From Yponomeuta sedellus (lineage: Eukaryota; Arthropoda; Insecta; Lepidoptera; Yponomeutidae): DNA of 64,000 nt. This document shows, in pieces, positions 55,681 to 64,000 of this stretch. Both the position numbers and the translations under genes were made by a program. Within the stretch, counting starts at the first letter, position 1. Each line of letters starts with the position of its first letter. The DNA lies in NCBI GenBank assembly GCA_934045075.1, contig OW203729.1, forward strand, positions 6,791,816-6,855,815, read 5' to 3'. The notes beneath the pieces were generated by a model that did not search any database, was not told the origin of the DNA, and saw nothing but the letters and a program-made list of their open reading frames with translations.

Positions 55681-55825
55681 GGTCTTATTTCTAAAACGCG
55701 ATTCCTTTAAAACACTCCTCAGAGGCAGTTTAATAGTTTCTGGTAGAGGGAAAGACGTAAGCACGGATTATTATTTAACTCTGGCGAGTGTTTTAGAGGA
55801 ATCGTGTTTTTATAAATAACATCGT
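55681..55825. repeat. MITE family F, clearest copy
   Basis: Left GGTCTTATTTCTAAAACGCG and ATTCCTTTAAAACACTCC pair with right GAGTGTTTTAGAGGAATCGT and TTTTTATAAATAACATCG. About 145 bp, no coding. Reference for the family copies at 6.3, 30.3, 31.9, 33.1 and 44.9 kb. Confidence 0.8.
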
Positions 55826-58163
55826 TAGTTTTCAGTTCCGGATTGTTTGATATTTGTTACGTACATAAAAATTAAATAGTCGATAAAAATTTATTGCTCC
55901 CACCATGTTATGCTGGCGCTTCACTTGGATATTCACATTCGCCGATTCGGGTGCAAGCCGATGATTTATAGTACATTGAAGGATTTATAAAGTTAATACT
56001 CAAGATTCGTAGGCAAACCCGGCAATGGATGGTTACTATTTGCCAAATACGCAAATTTGAGAGGCCACGTGAGGAGTGGGCTTTACGTTTCATTGCCTGA
56101 CATTATGCACGAGAAATTTAAAGTCCGCTAAATTGTAGAGTTTATGAGATAGCGGCAATGTCCTGGGCAAAGTTGTTGCATCGCCAATTCGAATAATTTT
56201 AGACACAGAAAATGTTTAGAAAATCACGAGGAAAGCAACTGAATGCCAATGTTACTTGTCTATTTCTGTTGCGGGTAAATTTGTGTTAATGTCGCGCTTT
56301 ATTGCGAATGTTATTATGTGATGTCGTTACATCGGAATTTTTAGATAGCGGCGAGGAAAACTAAACGACAATTTTACTTGGTAGAAATCATGGTCATTTT
56401 TATTACTACGTGAAGGATCTTTCTAAAGGGGAGTCTACCTTTGAAAAAGGACTGTGATAGTTTTTATTTATGGAGTAAAGTTCAACAAAAGAGTTGAGAG
56501 TCGTTGAGAGCTCATAGATCAAAGCTTCGACGGCAGGTGCAGTATATTACATAGGCCAATATAAAGCTTTTAAAATTCCACGATAGAGAAACGTACAAGC
56601 GTCTGACCACTATCATCGTAGGTAATTCGTCATGTACAAATATACACGCGAAGGTATTAATCGAAATAGAATATACTCGTACACTCGGATGTTTCGCAAT
56701 GCTTGGCAAGTTAGGGCAGTGGGTTGTTCGTTGGCATGAAAACAAGAGCGTTAGGGCCGTCGTTTCAGATGTGCACCTATACCATTAATGTTTTGAATGA
56801 TTTGACATTGACCAAATGTTAGCAGATGAAAATTCAAGGTCATGGTTGACTTTTGTTGAAAATAAAGTTCGATTCCCGTTTTTTACCTGAGTTGTCTAAT
56901 AATAATTAATAGTCTACATTATAAACCCAATGTAGAACAGTTGAGTCAGTAAATTTAAATTAATTTCCAAAAGTACATAACAAAATCTAAGCTTTTAATA
57001 CAGTTCTTGTCAACTGGGTGATGAAGAAGGTTTTAATCACGAAACCATGTACTTATGTAATAAACCTCTTTTTGTAACAAAAACTAGCGATATTTTTTAA
57101 TAAAAAGGAGTTCTTAAAAAAAGTAGTAATTTTTGGTGTGTAAAAAATAGAAAAGTGGAATGTATTAAATAATTTTGATTGGAACTTAAAGGGTTTTCAC
57201 TTCAGTTTTTAAATCTTTTTTAATGTTTAGTGCCGTGATGGGGTATTTTAGTCTTAGTAATTGTCGTAAGTTATTACTTTTAATCGTTTTGACATTAACT
57301 TAATTTAAATATGTCTTCCACCTTGACACTTATAGTGTGACCTTCAATTTAATTTTCTCTTGTTTCATTATTATTGTTTAGGTACGTAATTCTATCAATT
57401 TAAATAATCCATCGCTTAGTAACACACTTTCTAATCACTTGGGTTAATTTATTACGCTTAAGTTAGTACGTCTTTATGTGATCGATCTCAGTAGATTGTT
57501 ATTGATTAATCAACCAGTTATGCCAGATTAATGGTATTAATGTTAGCATTAATGCTAAACAGAGCTGTTGTCTACGAGTTAAGTACAATTACAATGAGTG
57601 ATTCTACTAAGTTTTGTACAGGGATATTTCAATGCTCTATCTAGTAAACAGACAAAAGTATTAAATAATTTTATAACAACCTATTTGATATAATGGGAGG
57701 TTTTTGGTACACTACCGTATTGAAAGTCTAGTTTGAAAAGTATCTTACATCATAAGAACCGCACGCTACAATACTATTAGTAGTTTAGACGAATTAGCAA
57801 TAAAATGTTATCCTCTACCACTGAATTTCTGAATATTATAATTTTAAGTACTGTGCTCTTGAATGTTAAGTTCTTATTTTGAGGGCGACAAGGTGACGAT
57901 GCCCTCCATATCCTCTATAAATAAATAAAACATAAAAAAACTTCTATCATAAACTATCTGCTCGTCAGTTTGACATTTTCGAACCTGGCAACATCATCAA
58001 TAACACTGACACTTTTCCACATTAGGTTTGGCTATTTGTTTGCGCAATTTATCCGCACTGTATCGCAAGGTAAAACATCCGAAAATCCATGGCGTAAATG
58101 GCAACACTGAACAGTCACAGTTTCACATCACAGTTCCGTACACTTGGCTGCACACAAACTTAC

Positions 58164-58310
58164 CGTGTCACTTATCACTTGGTCCCAACTTAATGGCTAG
58201 TAGACATAAAAAAATAAAAGAAAGAAAATCTTTCTTTTTTTTGTAGATTAATGCTATCGTATGAATGTGGCGCGCCCCATGAGGATAGCTGAGAGAGTGG
58301 CGCGCCGGAG
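58164..58310 (-). promoter_or_regulatory. candidate distal first exon and TATA promoter
   Basis: A minus-strand TATAAAAG at 58340-58333 sits in a GC-rich segment. A start near 58310 would give a non-coding exon ending at donor GACACG|GTAAGT (58164/58163). Two GGCGCGCC palindromes lie just downstream of the start. It may be an alternative SERCA promoter or belong to another minus-strand transcript. Confidence 0.5.
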
Positions 58311-59027
58311 CGCGGGATCAGGGCTCCGGTCTCTTTTATAAGCTTGGTTGTGGGCGCCGGGCCCAGTGCCAGCGCCAACCCGCTGGGAGAACCGCGGGAC
58401 GGTGGCGACATCTGCTGCCGCTTGTCGGTGACGTTTGGAACATCACTTTGCTGGCCTTTGATCGGAACAATAGTTTCTAAGTTTTTAATTTACTTTTACA
58501 TAGGTAGGTGAAGTTAGAGAAACAATTATTGCACACCACAATACATTTTTAACAGTATATTTTTCTTAGATTCAAATATATATTAGCATACAATTACATA
58601 CGTAAAAGGATATTTTCCAGGCGGCTCCTTACCTTGAATATTAATAAATATTGTTACACTTCTTAATACCACGCTATAGTAGACTTTCGAACAATAGTAG
58701 TAAAAATACTAGCAAAAGTATTTTATCGTTCACAAACAGGAAAGAAATTACCAGAAAAAAGTTTGATAAAAGTCTTTCAACTAAGCGATTAGCTACGACC
58801 GAGTCTACGTCGTAGTCAGGACCCCGCGACGCTACGAACACAACGCGTAGCGCGTAGACGCAAGCTACGAAAGATCGTAGGACTGGACGAGCCCTCTAAC
58901 GCTGTGATTTTACAGATTGTACCCTTCCAATTTATTGTAAAATCAACGTTTTTTGCACATAATTATGGTTTAAAGGTTAGGCTACGAATCTACTGAGGTT
59001 ATGTGGGTAATTGATTTTATTTTGTGT

Positions 59028-59302
59028 CAATAAACATCCCACTGCAGGGCACAGAGAGTACAGGCATATTACTACGCGTGTCCTCTGCGGATTGGCAATT
59101 TCAAGAGCTGAGATAATTGAACACCTTAGACGCTCTGGTTTCCTCATTATGTTTTCCTTCACAGTTAGCGAGTGGTATTGCTACCATAACTCCACAAATG
59201 TACGTAGCTTAAAAAAGTCATTAGTACATGTCCGCACTGGGAATCGAACCTGGGTCTCTCGCTTCGGAGTCCATTGTTTTATACCCACTAGGCTACCGCC
59301 GA
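59028..59302 (-). mobile_element. repeat/SINE family C, longer copy
   Basis: Minus strand: tRNA-like head with box B-like GGTTCGATTCCC, body with the AGCGAGTGGTATTGCT word (plus sense) and a farther part CTGCAGGGCACAGAGAG..GGCAATTTCAAG also present at 23.86-23.98 kb. Relation between the SINE head/body and the farther part is uncertain; they may be two adjacent repeats. Confidence 0.65.
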
Positions 59303-59531
59303 TTTTTCTGCTCTGCTATGTAGGTAATTTCTTGGGGGTGTTGGTAACCAACATGAACAATGGTGATATTGGTGAAAAACTGCCGGTTTAGCGGCCATTA
59401 GTAAAATTAAAACATAAAGCGAAAAAAACTTTTTGTAACAAAAAGTATTTGAGGTGAAAATCTCTTTACCTACATTGAATGTAACAACTAAAGTTTAAGC
59501 GCATGCTGACAATATTCAAAACACTCAAGGT

Positions 59532-59645
59532 AGAGTGCGACAAGCTTATCTGACCCGGTGACAGCGTCACTTTTCTCATAGTAAACTTGACGTTTCCAAA
59601 CAAAATTTGACACCTCCACCGGGTCAGATAACTTTGTAGCACTAT
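59532..59645. repeat. small MITE
   Basis: Ends AGAGTGCGACAAGCTTATCT and AGATAACTTTGTAGCACT are inverted repeats with the perfect core TTATCTGACCCGGTG / CACCGGGTCAGATAA (59546-59560 and 59617-59631). About 114 bp. Confidence 0.75.
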
Positions 59646-60017
59646 GATCGCCTTGTTTCCCCAACTTCTTCGTAATTATTTTAGAACTTCTTGGTAGTAC
59701 TTTAAACAAACAACACTGGCAATAATTGTAAAAAAACAGGCGTGGAGGCCAATAAATGAAATTAAAAAGTTATAAAAGAAAAGTTTTATACGGCATCCAA
59801 ATATTTTTGTTTTTTGCCAGTTGGTTACAAAAAGTTTTTTTTGTTTTAATTTCCTTTCATGTGTATGTTTGTAACTACTGTTAAGGAAATGGTATCCCGA
59901 TAGCCATATTTTCTTCCGTCGCCATATTCATAGAGTATTTTTTCACGGGTTAGATTTTCAGCGACCCTGCTTGAATCACTGTAACAATATGTTTTCAAAA
60001 AGGTTTTAGAAAAATAT

Positions 60018-60080
60018 ATTGATTGATCGATCGATCGATCGGTCGGTTGGTCGGTCGGTCGGTTGGTTAGTTGATTGATT
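60018..60080. repeat. tetranucleotide microsatellite
   Basis: GATC units grade into GGTC and GGTT units and then GATT units. Confidence 0.9.
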
Positions 60081-60349
60081 GAAAAACCTTCTTGAAAAAA
60101 AAGGCTTAATTTTTTTGGTTCCTTCGCCTATTACAGCAGGCTTAGGGCTTATAACCATACAGCCTTAAAAGGGCTCAATTCTGTCTGACAGTCCGTGCCA
60201 CGTTCCTAATCAGAATCGCATCACACTAATATTTTAAAGGCGAAAGTTTGTGAGCGTGTGAATTTGCAACTTTTTCACGTCTAAATGGCTGGAGCGATTT
60301 TAATAAAATTTGGTATGGAGTTAACTGATACGCGATTCAATTATGTTCA

Positions 60350-60605
60350 GGATATCAACCCTTGCATGTCCCCACTATTGAGGTACGGGCCTTTTCCAGC
60401 ATCGCAGGAAGCTTAGGCATACTCCACCACGGGGGCCAAGTGGTTGCCTTTGGATTTGGTGGAGGATTGAAGGCAGAGGCAGGCCTTACTGTCAGCAATC
60501 CGCCCATAAGGCCTCTGAGATGGCTTAACGGCTGCTATTATATGACCGCTGGCACCGGAAAAAATGCCAATAGCGGTAGTCACGGGATGGTCACCCATCC
60601 TGCAC
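60350..60605. repeat. interspersed repeat D, copy 2
   Basis: Same family as 38398-38650; shares CATACTCCACCACGGGGGCC and CCGCCCATAAGGCCTCTGA. Confidence 0.75.
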
Positions 60606-61044
60606 CTGACCGCGCCTGTTGTTGCCTAATTCAAGTGATTGCTTCCAATCACTCGGTTAGACTAGGCCACGAGCGTTTCTTATATTCATGTGTTATAGAT
60701 TATTTAAAAGTGTGAATAAAATTAATTTCTTTTAATTTATATGATTTTGTAACATTGTCACAAAATCATGTTTTCTGAGGCCCTACTTGCGGTGGCACTT
60801 ATGGACCATGCTGAACATTATTCAAGAAGAACTCCATAAGCCTCTCACTGCAATGGGGGACTTGTGTCTAAGTTAGATAACAGTGGCATTCCTTTTGTAA
60901 CATGATTTTTAATTTTTTTTACATTTTTGCCTTCACATAACCACATAACATTGAGTTACTTTAATAAGACACAACTTATCACATTCCTTTTTTTTCATTG
61001 AATTTTAAATATGCATGGCAGGCTATTAATTAAAATAAAAATAT

Positions 61045-61535
61045 TGTCGCGGTCCTATCCCGAACCATCTAGAATAGAGCTTTCTGGAAGCCTATCGAAT
61101 AGTCGCCGCATGCTGCGTTTTAGTAAACAATAAAACGCTGCAAGCAATAGTGACTCGTATGTCCACTAGTATAAGGTTCAAATCTCTTTGACAAGGACTT
61201 TGTTCTAGAGTCGTTGCCGCGTGCACCGAGTGTAGGTACGTACTTGAATGTTCTAGAATCCTTGCCGGCGGATATAAATAGCGGTCGCCGCGGCGCGCTG
61301 TCAGTTCCGTTTGGAATAGCGAAGAGTAAACTTCGAGCGAACATACCTGCGATACGAGCGATAACCTACGACCTATATATACGAGCGATACTATTGGACT
61401 TCGATTGGACCTGCGATTGGAATCTACGTGTGGACTTCGTGTCGTGAAGACCTGCAGACCAGACCCCGCGTGAATAAATCCTAAGAAGTTGTCGTTGGCG
61501 TTTTACATCCATATCCAGAACCCTAGCCCGTAATA
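61045..61535 (+). repeat. 5' LTR with core promoter and poly(A) signal
   Basis: Starts TGTCGCGGTCCTATCCC. A TATA box TATAAATA (61273-61280) is followed 28 bp later by an arthropod-type initiator TCAGT at 61301. AATAAA at 61473-61478 gives a U3-R-U5 layout. The exact right boundary (before TTTGGTGTC) is uncertain. Confidence 0.75.
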
Positions 61536-61562
61536 TTTGGTGTCAGAATTGGGGATTTGGAG

Positions 61563-63050
61563 ATGCCACTGACTCCGAGAGAGGATACTTCTGGAGTGAG
61601 GACCAGGTCCAGAAGTGCTGCGGAGGCCACGCCCACTGCCCCTCAGGCCACGCCCACTGGCCATAGGGACACGCCCACTGGCCCCGCCTACCAGGCCACG
61701 CCCACCGACCAAGCCACGCCCCCTGGCCCCGCCCTCCAGGCCACGCGCGTAGTGGAGACACAGCATACCTGCCCAGCGGCTCCGCCTACTGGCCACGCCC
61801 ACCAGGCCACGCCCACCGCCCCCGTGCACCAGGCTCCGCCCACCGGCCTTGACCACCAGGTTTCGCCAACCGACCAACAGGCTCCGCCTCGTAGCCACGC
61901 CCACCTGGCCACGCCCACCGAAGACATTAAACCTCAGTCACGTACCATGGAGGTTTTGGATATGTCGTGCCTGATGGCAATGTTGAAGGGCATGCGAGAA
62001 GAACAGAGCAAGCAGATGCAGTGCCTGCAAGAAGAACAAAGAGGCCTGCGAGAAGAACAAAAAGGCCTGCGAGAAGAACAGAAGGCAGATCAACAGGTGA
62101 TCCTTTCTGCCGTTACAAAGTTCAGTGATACGGTCGCTAAGCTACATGAAGATGTAGAGGTAGTGAACGAACGGGTTTCCGAATTAGAGGATGACCTAAA
62201 AAATGTGAAAACCGGCCTCACTGGACTAGAGCAGGAAGTTCGGCGTATTAAAGCTGCTGGAGTTACATCGAGCGGAGTTGTCAGCATAAACCACGGGCCT
62301 AAAGTGAAGGTGCCTCCGTACGATGGTACTACGTCTTGGGTCGCCTACCGCCAGCAGTTCCAGACTGTCGCTGCTTCAAACGGGTGGACGGACGAACAGA
62401 GCCTGACAGCCCTCACCGTCGCGCTCAGAGGTTCGGCTTTATCTGTCCTGGAGGCACTGCCCACCTCAGGCAGCGAGTTCAAAGACTTGCTGGAGGCACT
62501 TGAGGCTAGATATGGAGAACGACACCTGGAACACGTTTTTCGTGCTCAGCTACGCGACCGGACTCAGCGCCTGGGTGAAGGACTTCAACAATGGGCGTTG
62601 GAAATTGAGAAGTTGGTTCGAAAGGCATACCCTTCTGCTGATAGTAAAATGGTGGACACGAATATTTTACAAGCCTTCGTCGACGGGATCAAGGATTTTG
62701 AAATTAGGGCTGCAGTAAAGCTTCGCCACCATTCTTCATTAAAAGAAGGTCTGGCACACGCCCTGGAAGTAGAAGCTGTGCGTCATGATATCCGGCAAGG
62801 GTATAAACTTCGAGAAGTTACTGAGGAGGTTAAAGAGATCAAGACACCTCCCAATAGAAACTCCGGGCGCATGTGTTACAAGTGTGGGGAAAGAGGGCAT
62901 CTGCAATTCACGTGTCCTAAGAAAGAAAGGCAACCGACCAAAACAGATGACAGACTGGATGCGTGTCTCAACAAAATAGAGCAGCGTTTTGAAGAGTTTG
63001 TGAAGAAGCATAACGCTGCGCCCTCCGCCGTGAATCAGGGAAACGAGTAA
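61563..63050 (+). CDS. gag polyprotein with CCHC zinc knuckle
   Basis: About 495 residues from ATG 61563 (MPLTPRED); the frame is open upstream only to a TTG. Residues about 20-120 are a Pro/Thr/Ala/His-rich low-complexity region built from CCACGCCCAC-like DNA repeats. A coiled coil follows with tandem LREEQKG units (about 155-175). A capsid-like helical domain comes next (VPPYDGTTSWVAYRQQFQTV, LEARYGERHLEHVF). Then a CCHC knuckle CYKCGERGHLQFTC. It packages element RNA into particles. Uninterrupted, which contrasts with the deleted pol. Confidence 0.9.
   Translation: MPLTPREDTSGVRTRSRSAAEATPTAPQATPTGHRDTPTGPAYQATPTDQATPPGPALQATRVVETQHTCPAAPPTGHAHQATPTAPVHQAPPTGLDHQVSPTDQQAPPRSHAHLATPTEDIKPQSRTMEVLDMSCLMAMLKGMREEQSKQMQCLQEEQRGLREEQKGLREEQKADQQVILSAVTKFSDTVAKLHEDVEVVNERVSELEDDLKNVKTGLTGLEQEVRRIKAAGVTSSGVVSINHGPKVKVPPYDGTTSWVAYRQQFQTVAASNGWTDEQSLTALTVALRGSALSVLEALPTSGSEFKDLLEALEARYGERHLEHVFRAQLRDRTQRLGEGLQQWALEIEKLVRKAYPSADSKMVDTNILQAFVDGIKDFEIRAAVKLRHHSSLKEGLAHALEVEAVRHDIRQGYKLREVTEEVKEIKTPPNRNSGRMCYKCGERGHLQFTCPKKERQPTKTDDRLDACLNKIEQRFEEFVKKHNAAPSAVNQGNE
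61620..61930 (+). repeat. degenerate CCACGCCCAC minisatellite in gag
   Basis: Units of about 12-15 bp (GGCCACGCCCACTGCC type) recur more than a dozen times in the 5' part of gag. They keep the frame and encode repeated (Q/H)ATPT-like words. Confidence 0.85.
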
Positions 63051-63055
63051 AAGCC

Positions 63056-63565
63056 AGGACTGCGGGGCGGGTACTGGCTGGAGCGGAGGAAGCCCCAGTA
63101 ACCAGAATCTCACAAGCATGGAATGGGAACAGTCTACTAATATGCGGTGCAGTGAATAAAATAGAGTGCAAAATCACCCTAGATACAGGAGCCTCTAGAA
63201 CAATAGTGAGACCAGACCTGGTGAAAGCTGTAGGGAGACACAAAGGCACCAGTTTATGCAGACTTGTCTCCGCTTCTGGCCAGCAGATACCCGTCCTGGG
63301 TGAAAGGTCGGTTACGATATGCGTTGGGGAGGCGTCATATATTCACAACGTAATCGTAGCCGAAATTATGGATGATTGCATTCTGGGCCTAGACTTTATG
63401 AAAAAACACAACTGTCACATCGATGTCACTAACGGTGTCTTTAAATGTGGTGATGAGGAGAACTTCATACTTGGCGGTCCCGATGGAAATGTCACGTGCC
63501 TGAAGAAAATCGTAATACCTAGACGGAACGCATTGCAGTTGATGTGGCTGGACCGTTCCCAGTAA
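63056..63565 (+). pseudogene. retropepsin-like protease, truncated pol
   Basis: In the -1 frame relative to gag, open from about 63056 past the non-ATG start at 63152. Active site LDTGAS, strand VAEIMDDCILGLDFM. It ends at TAA 63563-63565 after the junction with integrase sequence. A -1 frameshift at the gag end would be needed for expression. Confidence 0.85.
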
Positions 63566-64000
63566 CGGAATCAGGAAATAAGTATTTCATGGTAGTTATG
63601 GATTACTTCACTAAATGGCCAGAGGTATTCGCCATACCTAATCAAGAAGCCACGACTGTTGCCTCCAAGTTGTTTGAGGAAGTAGTTTGCCGGTTTGGTG
63701 TGCCCTTGGAAATACACTCCGACCAAGGCAGGAACTTTGAGTCTCAAGTATTTCAAGAACTCTGTAAAATATTGGGAATGCATAAGACTAGGACCACCCC
63801 ATATCATCCTCTATCTGACGGCATGGTAGAAAGATTTAACCAAACACTTGAGAGACATTTAGCAAAAGTCGTTGACAGGCACCAGAGAGACTGGGACAAA
63901 TACATACCGCCATTTCTTCTGGCCTACCGAACTGCAGAACATGAAAGCACGAAGGTAACCCCGGCGCGTGTAAATTTTGGCCGAGAACTGAGAATACCAG
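63540..64000 (+). pseudogene. integrase fragment, 3' partial
   Basis: Frame shifted from the protease. First catalytic Asp in DVAGPFPVTESG..MDYFTKWPEVF, second in IHSDQGRNFES, Glu in HPLSDGMVERFNQTLERH, then FLLAYRTAEHESTKVTPARV. DD35E core complete; the zinc-binding N-terminus is missing with the RT. Open to the window end. Confidence 0.9.

Larger units (their letters stand above)
53300..58163. other. upstream region between the two candidate SERCA promoters
   Basis: AT-rich, no supported exon. Contains an RTE LINE end at 54047-54260, MITE F at 55681-55825 and scattered fragments of SINE family B (TTCCAAAACTAGGATACCCT near 55400). It would be intron for transcripts from the distal promoter. 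Confidence 0.5.
58450..61044. other. intergenic region with repeats
   Basis: No gene recognised. Holds repeat family C (59.03-59.30 kb), a small MITE at 59532-59645, a tetranucleotide tract at 60018-60080, a CTGGAGCGATTTTAATAAAA word common in lepidopteran transposons at about 60290, and repeat D at 60350-60605. Confidence 0.6.
61045..64000 (+). mobile_element. Ty3/Gypsy-like LTR retrotransposon lacking RT, runs off the window
   Basis: Order: LTR (about 61045-61535), primer-binding region TTTGGTGTCAGAATTGGGG, gag, protease, integrase. No reverse transcriptase or RNase H lies between protease and integrase: the protease frame ends at 63565 and integrase sequence starts by about 63540. So an internal deletion of roughly the RT-RNase H length is inferred. 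The 3' end lies beyond 64000. Confidence 0.88.

Noticed and set aside
61503..61927. Minus-strand Gly/Trp/Arg-rich ORFs
   Set aside because: They are the reverse reading of the CCACGCCCAC repeats inside the gag gene.

Overview
Insect nuclear DNA, most likely Lepidoptera. The evidence is short-intron genes with GT/AG splice sites, an AT-rich background dense in tRNA-derived SINEs, MITEs and RTE-type LINE tails, and insect-like protein sequences. No bacterial or organellar features and no CRISPR array were seen.

Layout. 0.5-1.4 kb holds the last two exons of a cysteine-rich plus-strand gene. 2.2-3.5 kb (minus) is an intronless mitochondrial 3-oxoacyl-ACP synthase (OXSM), head to head with a four-exon neuferricin/CYB5D2 gene (3.9-5.8 kb, plus). 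7.0-7.7 kb (minus) is a small basic gene resembling insect tantalus. 7.9-14.1 kb is a retroelement block: the 3' part of a non-LTR element, a 200-base assembly gap, and a decayed Ty3/Gypsy element. 14.1-16.4 kb shows no gene. 16.4-58.3 kb (minus) is one large gene, SERCA, the sarco/endoplasmic reticulum Ca2+-ATPase. It has eleven coding exons that join in phase to 1024 codons, a 20-kb first coding intron, an 18-nt microexon, candidate alternative 3' exons near 17.0-17.2 kb, and two candidate TATA promoters (53.2 and 58.3 kb). 61.0-64.0 kb (plus) is a second Ty3/Gypsy-like element whose protease runs directly into integrase.

The most striking item is an apparently intact PIF/Harbinger DNA transposon of 4513 bp inside SERCA intron 1 (39739-44251). 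It has TTA target duplications, near-perfect terminal inverted repeats, a two-exon DDE transposase (347 aa) and a convergent eight-exon Myb/SANT-like gene (294 aa). Both read open across all inferred splice junctions. A 5'-truncated RTE LINE with its own 10-bp target duplication sits in the first intron of the Myb-like gene.

SERCA intron 2 holds two SINE copies with fold-back structure. One is a perfect palindrome with 94-bp arms; the other has an inverted 5' part and lies inside a 1.1-kb inverted-repeat transposon. SERCA itself shows a likely C-terminal isoform switch: reading through an internal donor gives a hydrophobic tail, and splicing it out gives a short tail near 1000 residues. All splice structures are read by eye and none was checked against RNA.
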